DNA of 64,000 nt, taken from NCBI GenBank assembly GCA_028285495.1, contig JANQPB010000016.1:124001-188000 (forward strand), given 5' to 3'. The notes under the pieces are model-generated. The model searched no databases, was not told the origin of the DNA, and saw nothing but the letters and a program-made list of their open reading frames with translations. The position numbers and the translations under genes were made by a program. The stretch comes from Acidimicrobiales bacterium. GTDB taxonomy: Bacteria; Actinomycetota; Acidimicrobiia; Acidimicrobiales; SZUA-35. Positions 36,527 to 45,723 of the stretch are shown in pieces (position 1 is the first letter of the stretch; each line of letters starts with the position of its first letter).

Positions 36527-38031
36527 CGCTCCACGCCACCAGCCGGCTCCTCACCGCCGTCGGGGCGGCGGGCGCCGGCCTCCTGGTCGCCGTGCTGGGA
36601 GGACGACCCGAGGCGGCGCTGCTGGTGATGCCGTGGCTCGCCCTGCTGGCGCTCGGCCTGGCCGGCGGCGGCCGGGAGCGGGTCGGCGTGCGGCTGTCGA
36701 CCTCGATCGATCGGGTGGTGGTCGGGAGCCCGGTTGCGGTCGACGCCGCCGTCGATGGCCTCGACGGTGGCTGGGTCGAGGCCATCTGGCGACCGCCCCG
36801 GGGGTTCGCCGCCGCGCCCGGCCATCAGCCGGACCACTCGGATGGGCCAGGCGACGGGGTCGGCGATGGCTCCGATGGGTCCGTCGACGAGGCGGCGGCC
36901 AGCGGGACGGCGGCCGCCGGAGCAGCGACCGGCGGGGCGGCGAGGGGCGGGGTGGACCGCGGCACCGGGAGCGACGAGTCGGCCGCCGGCGGGCCGGCCG
37001 AGCCGATCGGCCACCGTGCGGTCGGTGACGTCGCCGACGGCACCGGTCGGGTCGAGCTCAGCTGCACCCTGCCGGCGGGCGCCTGGGGCACCCACGACGT
37101 CGGTCAGGTCGAGATCCGGGTCCACCATCGCCACGGCCTGACCGTGTCCCGTGGGCTCGCCCGCCAGGAGCTCCCCGTCCGCGTCCATCCCCGACCGATC
37201 GACCTGCGGCGGCTGCTCGCCCCGTGGCACGTCCGCCGTCTCAGCGGGGCCCACCGATCCCGGGCTGCGGCCCGCGGGGTCGAGTACGCCGACATCCGGC
37301 CGTACGGCCCCGGCGACTCGCCGCGGAACATCAACTGGCGGGCCAGCGCCAGGGCCCAGGAGCTGCTGGTCTCGCAGCGCCACCCCGACCGCTCGACCCA
37401 TGCCCTGCTGCTGATCGACTCGTTCGGCGACGCCGGTTCCGAGCTGCCGGCCGTGCTGGGCGAGACGATCGAGGCGGCGATGGCGCTGGCCGAGACCCAC
37501 CTCACCGTCTCCGACCGGGTCGGGCTCATCGACCTCGGCGGCGTCGTCCGCTGGGTCACGCCCGGTTCCGGTCGTCATCACCTCCAGCGGATGATCGACG
37601 CACTGCTGGCCACCCGGCTGCTTCGATCCGAGGCCGACCGCTCGGTCGCCATCCTGCCGCCACGAGCGCTGCCGCCCCGCTCGTTCGTTGTCGCCCTGTC
37701 GCCGTTGATCGACCGCCGGTTCGTCGATGCGCTGTTCGCACTGCGGGCCGGCGGGCACGATGTCGCGGTCGTCGAGCTGACCCCCGACCTCGGCCCGGAC
37801 GAGGAACTGCCGCCGGCCGGCACGACGGCGGCCGTCGCCCTCCGGATCTGGCACGCCGAGCGGGCCGCCATGCGGGGCCGGCTGGCCGAGGCCGGCATCG
37901 CCGTCGTCCGCCGCCAGCTCCGGGCCGGGCCGGGGGTCGGGGGAACGGCCGGCGGCCCCGAGCCCTGGGACATCACGCTCGCCGCCCTGGCCGCAGCCAG
38001 GCGGCGGGCCGGACCGGCGGTCCGAGGATGA
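36523..38031 (+). CDS. DUF58 protein
   Basis: Predicted 502-residue protein with two N-terminal membrane helices (about residues 10-50) and the DUF58 hallmark EYADIRPYGPGDSPRNINW at 254-272, followed by a VWA-like fold (LLLIDSFGD). An unusual low-complexity Gly/Ala/Asp insert of about 70 residues (102-172) lies in the N-terminal periplasmic-like part. The GTG start is fixed by its GTGA overlap with moxR. It likely works with the MoxR ATPase. The C-terminus is followed immediately by a 12-codon micro-frame. Confidence 0.88.
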   Translation: MTLHATSRLLTAVGAAGAGLLVAVLGGRPEAALLVMPWLALLALGLAGGGRERVGVRLSTSIDRVVVGSPVAVDAAVDGLDGGWVEAIWRPPRGFAAAPGHQPDHSDGPGDGVGDGSDGSVDEAAASGTAAAGAATGGAARGGVDRGTGSDESAAGGPAEPIGHRAVGDVADGTGRVELSCTLPAGAWGTHDVGQVEIRVHHRHGLTVSRGLARQELPVRVHPRPIDLRRLLAPWHVRRLSGAHRSRAAARGVEYADIRPYGPGDSPRNINWRASARAQELLVSQRHPDRSTHALLLIDSFGDAGSELPAVLGETIEAAMALAETHLTVSDRVGLIDLGGVVRWVTPGSGRHHLQRMIDALLATRLLRSEADRSVAILPPRALPPRSFVVALSPLIDRRFVDALFALRAGGHDVAVVELTPDLGPDEELPPAGTTAAVALRIWHAERAAMRGRLAEAGIAVVRRQLRAGPGVGGTAGGPEPWDITLAALAAARRRAGPAVRG

Positions 38032-38066
38032 GCGGCCGCGGGCGCCGGCGAGGCGGGGCGGCATGA
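38028..38066 (+). CDS. Twelve-codon coupling micro-ORF
   Basis: MSGRGRRRGGAA: its ATG overlaps the DUF58 stop (ATGA) and its stop overlaps the next ATG (ATGA). A chain of two ATGA junctions with no free ribosome site suggests it serves to carry terminating ribosomes into the next gene. It may not make a functional peptide. Confidence 0.35.
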   Translation: MSGRGRRRGGAA

Positions 38067-38659
38067 CTACGGTGGCCGAGCGGCTCGGTCGCGGGTGGGC
38101 GGCCCTTCGCCGGGTCGAGATCGGGTGGCGGGCCGGCCGCTCGTTGGCCATCGCCGCCCTCCTGACCGGGCTGGTCACCGCGCTGCTCACCACCCAGTGG
38201 TCGGTGACCGCCGGCTGGCTGGCCGCCCGGCTGGCGATCGCCGGTGCGATCACGCTCGCCGTCGGGCTCCTGGCCGGCTCGAACGGGCTGATCGGGCTGT
38301 CGACCCTGCCCGCACTGGCCGGACCGACCATCGGCCTCGATCGGCCCGAGGGCCACGCCTGGGGCCAAGTCCTGCTCATCGGCGTGCTGTGGTACCTGGC
38401 CACCGAGCTGGCCTGGGCGTCGATCGAGGCCCGCGGCGACACCAGGCGCAGCCAGGCCGTGACCAGGCTGCGGATCCGCGAGGTGGCCACCGTCGTCGCC
38501 GTCGCCGTCGCCGTCGGCGTGGCCGGCACGGTCCTGGCCTCCGCTGCGCCGGTCCGCACGGCGATCGTGCGGGCGATGGCGGTTGCGGCGATCCTGGCCG
38601 GCGTTGTGATCCTCGGCCGGTACTTCCGGCGGCGGACCGACGCCGAGGCACCCGGCTGA
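38063..38659 (+). CDS. Membrane protein, family not recognised
   Basis: Predicted 198-residue protein with about five hydrophobic helices (including SLAIAALLTGLVTALL, LAIAGAITLAVGLLAG, VLLIGVLWYLATELAW, TVVAVAVAVGVAGTVLA and AMAVAAILAGVVIL). No motif identifies a function. It is the last gene of the DUF4129-MoxR-DUF58 operon, joined through the 12-codon micro-frame. The cupin gene follows after 93 bases with its own ribosome site. Confidence 0.7.
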   Translation: MTTVAERLGRGWAALRRVEIGWRAGRSLAIAALLTGLVTALLTTQWSVTAGWLAARLAIAGAITLAVGLLAGSNGLIGLSTLPALAGPTIGLDRPEGHAWGQVLLIGVLWYLATELAWASIEARGDTRRSQAVTRLRIREVATVVAVAVAVGVAGTVLASAAPVRTAIVRAMAVAAILAGVVILGRYFRRRTDAEAPG

Positions 38660-38752
38660 CACCGGCCCGCCGGTCTGGCCGAACGCAGCCGGCGACGACG
38701 ACCCCGACCGATCCACTCCCGACCAGACGAGACCAGCCCGGAGGCAAGCGAC

Positions 38753-39151
38753 ATGTTGGTGACCCGAATCCACACCGGCGACGACGGCCGGAGCCACTTC
38801 GAGGAGCTCGACCTGCCCCTGCGGGTGAGCGACGTCGGGGCGCTGTCGTCGCCGATCCCCGTCGAGTCGGTGTTCGTCCGCTCCACCGCCGAGCTCACCT
38901 CGGCGGACGACACCCCTCGTGGCCACGTGTGGGACTACCACGTCGCCCCTCGCCGACAGTTCGTGTTCCACATCGTCGGCGTGACCGAGATCGAGGTCGG
39001 CGACGGGACCAGCCGTCGGTTCGGCCCCGGCGATCTGCTGCTGGCCGACGACCTGACCGGTCAGGGTCACATCAGCCGCGAGATCGAGGGCCCACGCCTC
39101 CAGGTCTTCGCCCCGCTGGCCGACGACGTCGACCTCGACGGCTGGCGCTGA
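38753..39151 (+). CDS. Cupin-domain protein
   Basis: Predicted 132-residue single cupin. Strands with HVWDYHVAPRRQFVFHIVG and FGPGDLLLADDLTGQGH give the two cupin motifs with possible metal histidines. A strong GGAGG lies 8 bases before the ATG. Similar proteins in such settings bind small molecules or act as accessory enzymes; the substrate is unknown. It lies 69 bases upstream of two CoA-transferase genes and could belong with them. Confidence 0.75.
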   Translation: MLVTRIHTGDDGRSHFEELDLPLRVSDVGALSSPIPVESVFVRSTAELTSADDTPRGHVWDYHVAPRRQFVFHIVGVTEIEVGDGTSRRFGPGDLLLADDLTGQGHISREIEGPRLQVFAPLADDVDLDGWR

Positions 39152-39220
39152 CCGGGCCGGTTCCCGGCGACGGCGGCGACGAACGGGACCGGGCCGCCCG
39201 GTCCGTGCTAGGAATCGGAC

Positions 39221-40552
39221 ATGACGAGGCTGCTGGACGGTGTTCGGGTCTTCGAGCTGGGGATCGCCATCGCCTCCCCCAATGCCGGGCGCATCCTGGC
39301 CTTCCACGGCGCCGAGGTGTTCAAGGTCGAGTCGCCGACCAGCCCGGACGTCGTGCGGCTGATCGGCTCGGCCTGGTTGCGGGACGACGAGGAGCGAGCG
39401 GCGGCGTGGCCCGACTCCAGCCCGTACGTGCCGGAGATGAACGCCAACAAGCGCTCGGTCGCCCTCGACCTCAAGCACCCGGGCGGCCGAGCCGCAGCCC
39501 GCGAGCTGCTGGCCAGCTGCGACGTGTTCCTGGCCAACTTCGGGGCGAGGGCGTTGGCCGACCTCGGGCTCGACTACGAGTCGGTCAGGGAGGTCCGGCC
39601 CGACATCGTCTACGTGCACCTGCCCGGCTTCGGGTCCGATCCCGAGGCGCCGTACTACCCCTTCGTCGCCTGGGGACCGAACCAGGCGCCGCTCGTCGGG
39701 CTCGACGACCTGACCGGTCACGCCGGGCGGGAACCGGCGGGGATCGCCACCGTCGCCCCGCCCGACTACCTGTCGTCGTTCCACGCCGCCTGGGCGGTGC
39801 TGGCCGGCCTGGAGCAGCGGGATCGGACGGGCGACGGGGTCCAGGTCGACATCTCGCAGTTCGAGACCACGATCTCGCTGCTGCTCGGACCGTTTGCCAT
39901 GGACCACGCCCTCACCGGGAACGCCCAGTCCCGGATCGGCAACCGGTCGCTGTGGTGGGCCCCCGAGGGCGTCTACCCGTGCCGGGGCGAGGAGCGCTGG
40001 ATCGCCATCAGCGTGACCGACGACGACGCCTGGCGGGCGCTGGCCGGCCTCGGCCGACCCGGCTGGGCCGACGACGAGCGGTTCGCCACCAACGACGATC
40101 GACTGGCCAACGTCGACGCCGTCGACGACGAGCTGGCGGCCTGGACCGCCGGCTTCGATGCGGTCGATCTGGCGGCCCGGCTGCAGCAGGTCGGGGTGGC
40201 GGCCCATGTGGTGGCCACCAACGAGGACATCCTGCACGACGCCCACGTGACGGGCAGCGGGTTCTACACCGTCCGGCCGGGCACCCGGTTCCGGCGGGAG
40301 CTGTTCGGCGGGTCGCCGCTGCGGATGAGCGAGACACCGGGCCGGTGGGACGTGGCCGGCCCGAGCTCGGGCGAGCACACGGTCGAGGCGCTGACCTCCG
40401 TTGCCGGCATGGCGGCCGACGACGTCGACGCCCTCGTCGCCGACAGCGGGGCGTTCGTGATGGACGATCCCGAGCTGACGCTCCAGCGCCCCTACGAGGA
40501 CTTCCTGCACATCCTCTTCCCTGGCGAGGCCCCCGACGGGAGGGATCTGTGA
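39221..40552 (+). CDS. Class III CoA-transferase (CaiB/BaiF family), first copy
   Basis: Predicted 443-residue CoA-transferase. Family features are the start LLDGVRVFELG, GAEVFKVESPTSPD, the ANKRSVALDLKHPGGR segment and the catalytic Asp region VDISQFETTISLL. It differs from its neighbour by about 45 extra residues. Substrate acids are not identifiable. It overlaps the second CoA-transferase in a TGATG, so the two may form a heteromeric enzyme or act in succession. A TAGGAA box lies 6 bases before the ATG. Confidence 0.92.
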   Translation: MTRLLDGVRVFELGIAIASPNAGRILAFHGAEVFKVESPTSPDVVRLIGSAWLRDDEERAAAWPDSSPYVPEMNANKRSVALDLKHPGGRAAARELLASCDVFLANFGARALADLGLDYESVREVRPDIVYVHLPGFGSDPEAPYYPFVAWGPNQAPLVGLDDLTGHAGREPAGIATVAPPDYLSSFHAAWAVLAGLEQRDRTGDGVQVDISQFETTISLLLGPFAMDHALTGNAQSRIGNRSLWWAPEGVYPCRGEERWIAISVTDDDAWRALAGLGRPGWADDERFATNDDRLANVDAVDDELAAWTAGFDAVDLAARLQQVGVAAHVVATNEDILHDAHVTGSGFYTVRPGTRFRRELFGGSPLRMSETPGRWDVAGPSSGEHTVEALTSVAGMAADDVDALVADSGAFVMDDPELTLQRPYEDFLHILFPGEAPDGRDL

Positions 40553-41748
40553 TGGCGGCCGACGACGCCGTGGCCACGAACGGCAACCGGCCCTACGAGG
40601 GCGTTCGGGTCGTGGATCTGTCGAGTCTGCCCGGGGCCTACGGAGCCCGGCTGTTCGCCGCCACCGGCGCCGATGTCGTCAAGGTCGAGCCGCCGGGCGG
40701 CAACGCCATGCGCCGGCTCGGACCGTTCGTCGACGGCGCCCCCGAGCCCGAGGGCTCCCTGTGGTGGGCCTACCTGGCGATGGGCTGCCGCAGCGTGGTC
40801 GTCGACGTCGAGAGCGACGACGGCCATCGACAGCTTCGCGACCTGCTGTCCTCCGCCGACGTCGTGCTCGACGACAACGGGCCGGACGTGCTCGACGAGC
40901 GGGGGCTCGGGTACGCCGCCACCGTCGAGACCAACCCCGGCGTCGTCTGGGTGTCGATCACCCCGTTCGGGCTCACCGGACCGAAGCGGAGCTGGGCGTC
41001 GTCCAATCTCGTGACCCTGGCCGCGTCCGGGATCCTCTACACGGTCGGCTTCGAGGACCAGCCCCCGGTGTGTCCCGGCGGGCCGGCCCAGGTGGCGATG
41101 CACGCCACCGCCCTCAATGCGGCGATGGGGGCCGCCCTCGGGCTTCGTGGCCGGCGGCTGACCGGCAGGGGCCAGCTGATCGACCTGTCGATGGCCGAGG
41201 TGGCGCTCAGCATGGCCCCCGAGACCGGCGTGCCCGTGTTCCTCGACGATCGGGTCCACCGGGCCCGCTCCGGCAACCGCCGCGGCCTGAGCCGACCGTT
41301 CGGCCTCTACCCCTGCGCCGACGGCTACGTCTCGATCCTGGTTCTGATGCCCCGGCACTGGGAGCACATCGCCACGTGGGTGCACGAGGTGTGCGACAAC
41401 GAGTCGATCATCGACCCGGTGTTCGCCGACATGGCGGTCCGTAGCGAGACGATGGAGCTGGTCGACTCGTGGGTCGAGGAGCTGACGACGTCGATGACCG
41501 TGCTCGACTTCTTCACCGAGGCCCAGCGCCGGGGGATCCCGGTCTCGCCGGTCAACACCGTCGAGAGCCTGCGCACCGATCCTCACCTCGACGCCGTCGG
41601 GTTCTGGTCATCGGTCGAGCTGCCGGCCGGCGGCGAGGCCGCCGTGCCCGGCCCGCCGTTCCGCGACAACGCCGGCTGGTGGCACCTCGGTCGGGCGCCA
41701 CGCCTCGGCGAGCACACCGCCGAGGTCCTCGAACCCGGCGGGCCGTGA
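40552..41748 (+). CDS. Class III CoA-transferase (CaiB/BaiF family), second copy
   Basis: Predicted 398-residue paralog. It starts EGVRVVDLSSLPGAYGARLFA, then GADVVKVEPPGGNAMRRLGP, and the catalytic Asp region appears in GQLIDLSMAEVALS. AGGGAT precedes a GTG-ATG pair; the ATG is used. Its stop overlaps the GTG of the MFS gene (GTGA). The pairing of two type III transferases with an MFS transporter suggests uptake or export of an organic acid and its activation as a CoA ester; this is inference. Confidence 0.92.
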   Translation: MAADDAVATNGNRPYEGVRVVDLSSLPGAYGARLFAATGADVVKVEPPGGNAMRRLGPFVDGAPEPEGSLWWAYLAMGCRSVVVDVESDDGHRQLRDLLSSADVVLDDNGPDVLDERGLGYAATVETNPGVVWVSITPFGLTGPKRSWASSNLVTLAASGILYTVGFEDQPPVCPGGPAQVAMHATALNAAMGAALGLRGRRLTGRGQLIDLSMAEVALSMAPETGVPVFLDDRVHRARSGNRRGLSRPFGLYPCADGYVSILVLMPRHWEHIATWVHEVCDNESIIDPVFADMAVRSETMELVDSWVEELTTSMTVLDFFTEAQRRGIPVSPVNTVESLRTDPHLDAVGFWSSVELPAGGEAAVPGPPFRDNAGWWHLGRAPRLGEHTAEVLEPGGP

Positions 41749-43334
41749 CCGCGGCCGAGCCGCCGCCGGCCGCGGGCGGATCCGTCGCCCGCGGCCTGCT
41801 CGGGCCCGAGCTGCGACCCCTCACGGTGTCGCTCATGTCGTCGATCACGCTGGTGGCCTACAACAACCTGGCCGTCACCGCCGCCCTCCCCGACATCGGC
41901 AACGACCTCGGCTCGGTCGACCTCCTCCCGTTGGTGGTGACGGCGGAGCTGCTGGCGGCGGCCATCGCCGTGCTGGCCATCGGCCCGCTCGTCGACTCGA
42001 TCGGGGTCCGGGCGGTCTACCGGGTGTCGATGGTCGGCTTCGTCGCCGCCTCGGTGCTGTGCGCCGTGGCGCCGGCGATGCTGGTGCTGGTCGGGGCCCG
42101 GGTGGCCCAGGGGCTGGCCGCCGGCGGGGTGATCGGCAGCACCCTGTCGAGCATCGGCCTCGCCTTCGAGCCGGCGCTGCGGCCGCGGATGTACGCCGCC
42201 ATCTCGGCGGTGTGGGGCGTGCTCGGCGTCGCCGGTCCGGCGCTGGCCGCCGTCCTGATCAGCCTGCTCGGCTGGCGTTGGGTCTTCCTCGTCATCGTGC
42301 CGATCGGGGTCCCGGCGGTGTTGATCGGCTGGAGCCGCCTGCCCGGCCGCCGCTCGCCGCCCGCCGTCGGCGACGACCGGGAGGGCAGCGCCCCGGGAAC
42401 CGGCGGCGACACCGCTGACGCCGCAGGCACCCGGTTCGACGGCCTCGGGCTTGCGGTCGTCACCGTGGTCGCCGTCTGCCTGCTGATCGGGGCCTCGACC
42501 CCGTCGGCCTGGGCCATCGCCTACCTGGTCGCCGGCGCCATCGGGCTCCTGGCCTACCTGGTCCACGCCCGCCGGGTCGCCGATCCCGTCGTCCGCCTCG
42601 AACACCTGGCCGGCGCCCGCTGGCGCAACATCCACCTCACGTCGACCCTGGCCGTCGGCGGCGGCACCGGGGCCAGCGCCTTCCTGCCGGTCTACCTGAC
42701 GGGCGCCAGGGGGTTCTCGACCGGGGCCGCCGCGTTCTCGGTCCTGTACATGGTCATCGGCTGGTCGCTTGCCGCCGCGGTGGCCAGCCGGCTGCTCGAC
42801 CATCGGCCGCCCCCGCCCGTGATCTCGCTCGGCACGGTGCTGTTGGCCGCCGGCTGCGCCGGGGCCACCCTGGCGGCCGGCCTCGAGACCCCGACCGCCG
42901 TGCTCTTCGCCTGTTTCGTGGTGCTCGGGTCCGGGATCGGTCTGGTGACGACGGCCGGCCTGGCCCTGCTCCAGTCGCGGGCCCGGGCCACGGAGATGGG
43001 GCGGGCCTCGTCGGCCCACCAGTTCCTCCGCTCGCTCGGCTTCGCCTACGGAGCGGCGCTGGCCGGGCTGGTCCTGTTCCTCGTCATCGGTCGCCGCATC
43101 GACGACGTCGAGGCCATCCGGGGCCTGCTCGGCGACGACGGGGCGGCCGCCCTGTCGACCGAGGCCAGGGACGCACTGCAGGCCGGCTACGTCGCTGCGC
43201 TCGGGGTGATGGCCGTCGTGGCCTCGGGCGCCGTGGTGTCGGCCTGGCGGCTCCGGCGCGAGCGGCCGGTCGATCCGGCACCGGCGTCGGTCCAGGCCCC
43301 GGATCCCGATCCGACACCGACGCCCGGCGGTTGA
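41745..43334 (+). CDS. MFS transporter (DHA2/EmrB-like)
   Basis: Predicted 529-residue transporter with about 14 hydrophobic helices. The first helix region contains LVAYNNLAVTAALPDIGNDLG, and motif C-like GARVAQGLAAGGVIG and GVLGVAGPALAAVL are seen, as in drug:H+ antiporters. GTG start is set by the GTGA overlap. The C-terminal tail is Pro-rich. The substrate may be linked to the CoA-transferases upstream. Its stop abuts the stop of the opposite-strand epimerase (TGA next to TCA). Confidence 0.9.
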   Translation: MTAAEPPPAAGGSVARGLLGPELRPLTVSLMSSITLVAYNNLAVTAALPDIGNDLGSVDLLPLVVTAELLAAAIAVLAIGPLVDSIGVRAVYRVSMVGFVAASVLCAVAPAMLVLVGARVAQGLAAGGVIGSTLSSIGLAFEPALRPRMYAAISAVWGVLGVAGPALAAVLISLLGWRWVFLVIVPIGVPAVLIGWSRLPGRRSPPAVGDDREGSAPGTGGDTADAAGTRFDGLGLAVVTVVAVCLLIGASTPSAWAIAYLVAGAIGLLAYLVHARRVADPVVRLEHLAGARWRNIHLTSTLAVGGGTGASAFLPVYLTGARGFSTGAAAFSVLYMVIGWSLAAAVASRLLDHRPPPPVISLGTVLLAAGCAGATLAAGLETPTAVLFACFVVLGSGIGLVTTAGLALLQSRARATEMGRASSAHQFLRSLGFAYGAALAGLVLFLVIGRRIDDVEAIRGLLGDDGAAALSTEARDALQAGYVAALGVMAVVASGAVVSAWRLRRERPVDPAPASVQAPDPDPTPTPGG

Positions 43335-44078
43335 TCAGCGCTCGATCCGGAGCACTCCGCCGGCATCGAACGGCGGCGACGTCGCCCCGTTGGCGGCCGT
43401 GACACCGGGCGGCACCGAGATGTCGGCCAGGTAGAGCTCGCCGACCGCCCCGGCGTGGCGCAACCCGATCTTGGGCAGGGCCAGCGTCACGGTGGCGTCG
43501 GCGGCGACGGCGACCCCGGGGGCGGCCCCGGTGGTCACGTCGAGCCCGCTCGGCGTGTCGAGCGACACCACGCACGCCGCGGCGGCGGTGCCCTCGATGA
43601 GCGCAGCGCTCCGCCCCCGGGGCGCCCCCCTGAGCGAGTAGCCGATGACGGCGTCGACCACCAGGTCGACGCCGGGCCCGATCGGCGGCTCGTCGCGTCG
43701 CTCGATGCCCATCCGCTCCAGGATGTCGAGCTGGTGGGCCGGGATCGGCGCCATCCCCGACGGCTCGCGGGTGGTGACGACGACCACCTCGATGCCGGCG
43801 TTGGCCAGGTGGCGGGCGGCCACGAGCCCCCCGCCGCCGTTGCCGCCCGAGCCGGCCAGGACCACAACCGTCGACGGGGCCGCGCCCTCCCGGACGACCC
43901 GAGCCAGGTGCCGACCGGCGTTCTCCATCATCTGGATCAGCTCGATGTTGAGGTCGTCGATCATCACCCGGTCGACCTCGACCATGTCGGTCTCGGTGAT
44001 CCAGGCCAGCCGATCGGCGGTCACCGTCGGCACGGCGACGGTCCGCCATGGCGACGCCTCCGGTCTCGACTCGGGCAC
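43335..44078 (-). CDS. NAD(P)H-hydrate epimerase, YjeF_N domain only
   Basis: Predicted 247-residue Rossmann-like epimerase that repairs hydrated NAD(P)H. Landmarks are LIQMMENAGRHLARV, VLAGSGGNGGGGLVAARHL, the DAVIGYSLRGAPRG loop and SLDTPSGLDVTTG. The usual GGDG acidic residue in the glycine loop is Gly here. The ADP-dependent dehydratase half found fused in many bacteria is absent. TAGGGT lies 6 bases before the GTG start. Confidence 0.88.
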   Translation of the reverse strand: MPESRPEASPWRTVAVPTVTADRLAWITETDMVEVDRVMIDDLNIELIQMMENAGRHLARVVREGAAPSTVVVLAGSGGNGGGGLVAARHLANAGIEVVVVTTREPSGMAPIPAHQLDILERMGIERRDEPPIGPGVDLVVDAVIGYSLRGAPRGRSAALIEGTAAAACVVSLDTPSGLDVTTGAAPGVAVAADATVTLALPKIGLRHAGAVGELYLADISVPPGVTAANGATSPPFDAGGVLRIER

Positions 44079-44084
44079 GACCGG

Positions 44085-44090
44085 ACCCTA
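44085..44090 (-). promoter_or_regulatory. Leaderless -10 box of the epimerase gene
   Basis: TAGGGT, 6 bases before the GTG start. Confidence 0.6.
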
Positions 44091-44271
44091 GTGCGCCGGT
44101 GGCCCCGACGCCGTCGAGGCCGAGTCGTCGGGCGTTGATGGTCGGCAGCTCCTCGGCCGAGTCGTTCATCCGGCCCATCACCACCGACTGCTCCTCGGTT
44201 CCCCTCGTCGCTCGAGTCCGGATCGTGGCCGCCGGGTCGACGTCGGCTGGGATCGCTCCAGGGCCATTGGC

Positions 44272-44277
44272 TACCGT
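44272..44277 (+). promoter_or_regulatory. Leaderless -10 box of tcuAB
   Basis: TACCGT, 6 bases before the tcuA GTG. The 205-base divergent gap to the epimerase gene shows no other clear element. Confidence 0.6.
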
Positions 44278-44283
44278 GAGGCG

Positions 44284-45723
44284 GTGTCCGGGGTCGACGT
44301 GCTGGTGGCCGGAGGCGGCAATGCGGCGCTCTGCGCGGCGATCCAGGCCGCCCGCGATGGGGCCGCGGTCCTCGTGGTCGAGTCGGCGCCCGAGCACGCC
44401 AGGGGCGGCAACACCCGCCACACCCGCAACATGCGACTGGCCCATGACGCCGGCAACGGGATCCTGACCGGTCCCTACCCGGTCGAGGAGTTCCTCGACG
44501 ACCTCATCGGCGTGACCGGGGGCAACACGGATCCCGAGCTTGCCCGGCTCCTGCTCGAGGAATCGACGCAGATGTGGGACTGGATGACCGGCAACGGGGT
44601 TGCCTTCGCCAAGTCGCTCGAGGGTTCGCTGAGCCTCGGGCGGACCAATGCGTTCTTCCTCGGTGGGGGTCGGGCGATGCTCAACGCGCTGTACCGGACC
44701 GCCCGCCACCTCGGGGTCGAGGTGGCCTACGAGACCGAGGTGGTCGAGGTGACGCTCGACGAGGACACCGGGCGGTTCGCGTCGGCGACGGTGGTCGACG
44801 GCCGCGGCCGACGCCGGGAGCTGACCGCCGGCGCCTTCGTCGCCGCCTCGGGGGGCTTCCAGGGCAACGCCGACTGGATGGAGCGGGCCTGGGGCCCCGA
44901 GGCCAGGAACTTCGTCATCCGCGGGACGGCGAACAACCGGGGGGTGGTGCTGGCCGCCCTCGATCGGGCCGGAGCGGAGCTGGTCGGCGACCCGACCCAG
45001 TGCCATGCGGTCGCGGTGGACGGTCGGGCGCCGGCGTACGACGGCGGGATCGTCACCCGCCTCGACTGCGTCCCCTTCGGGATCGTCGTCAACGCCGATG
45101 GCATCCGATTCCACGACGAGGGTGAGGACTTCTGGCCGAAGCGCTACGCCATCTGGGGCCGGCTGGTGGCCGCCCAGCCGAACCAGATCGGCTACGTGCT
45201 GATCGATTCGACCTCGATCGACGAGTTCATGCCTTCGGTGTTCCCGCCCGTCGTGGCCGACTCGATCGCCGAGCTGGCGGAGGCGATGGGTCTCGACGGG
45301 CCGACGGTCGAGGCGACGGTCGACGGGTTCAACGCCGCCTGCCGGCCTGGCCGCTTCGAGCCGACCGAGCTCGACGACTGCGCAACGGTCGGGCTCGACC
45401 CGCCGAAGTCGCACTGGGCCCGTCCGTTGCTCGAGCCACCGTTCTACGGCTACACGCTCCGCTGTGGCGTGACCTTCACCTACCTCGGGGTTCGGATCGA
45501 CCGCACGGCGGCCGTGCGGATGCGGAGTGGGGCGACGTCGCCGAACGTGTTCGCCGCCGGTGAGATCATGGCCGGCAACGTCCTCGGCCAGGGCTACCTC
45601 GCCGGTCTCGGCATGACGATCGGTTCGGTCTTCGGTCGCCTGGCCGGTGCCGGGGCAGCGGCCGCAGCCACGGGTGCGCCGTCGACCGTTGCGTCGAGAC
45701 CGGCGGAGCGTCCTGGTGTCTGA
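44284..45723 (+). CDS. tcuA: FAD-dependent tricarballylate dehydrogenase
   Basis: Predicted 479-residue flavoprotein of the succinate dehydrogenase/fumarate reductase superfamily, oxidising tricarballylate to cis-aconitate. The FAD-binding start DVLVAGGGNAALCAAIQAA, the GGNTRHTRNMRLAH segment, FLGGGRAMLNALY and the C-terminal VFAAGEIMAGNVLGQGYLAG fit TcuA. The GTG start is fixed by the box upstream. It overlaps tcuB by 8 bases, so electrons should pass to that membrane partner. Confidence 0.9.
   Translation: MSGVDVLVAGGGNAALCAAIQAARDGAAVLVVESAPEHARGGNTRHTRNMRLAHDAGNGILTGPYPVEEFLDDLIGVTGGNTDPELARLLLEESTQMWDWMTGNGVAFAKSLEGSLSLGRTNAFFLGGGRAMLNALYRTARHLGVEVAYETEVVEVTLDEDTGRFASATVVDGRGRRRELTAGAFVAASGGFQGNADWMERAWGPEARNFVIRGTANNRGVVLAALDRAGAELVGDPTQCHAVAVDGRAPAYDGGIVTRLDCVPFGIVVNADGIRFHDEGEDFWPKRYAIWGRLVAAQPNQIGYVLIDSTSIDEFMPSVFPPVVADSIAELAEAMGLDGPTVEATVDGFNAACRPGRFEPTELDDCATVGLDPPKSHWARPLLEPPFYGYTLRCGVTFTYLGVRIDRTAAVRMRSGATSPNVFAAGEIMAGNVLGQGYLAGLGMTIGSVFGRLAGAGAAAAATGAPSTVASRPAERPGV

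Noticed and set aside
36046..38913. 955-codon minus-strand frame opposite moxR-DUF58
   Set aside because: Antisense to recognised genes, no domain.
44079..44283. A small minus-strand gene upstream of the epimerase
   Set aside because: The frame continues out of an antisense frame and has no start signal; the gap is better explained by the two divergent leaderless promoters.
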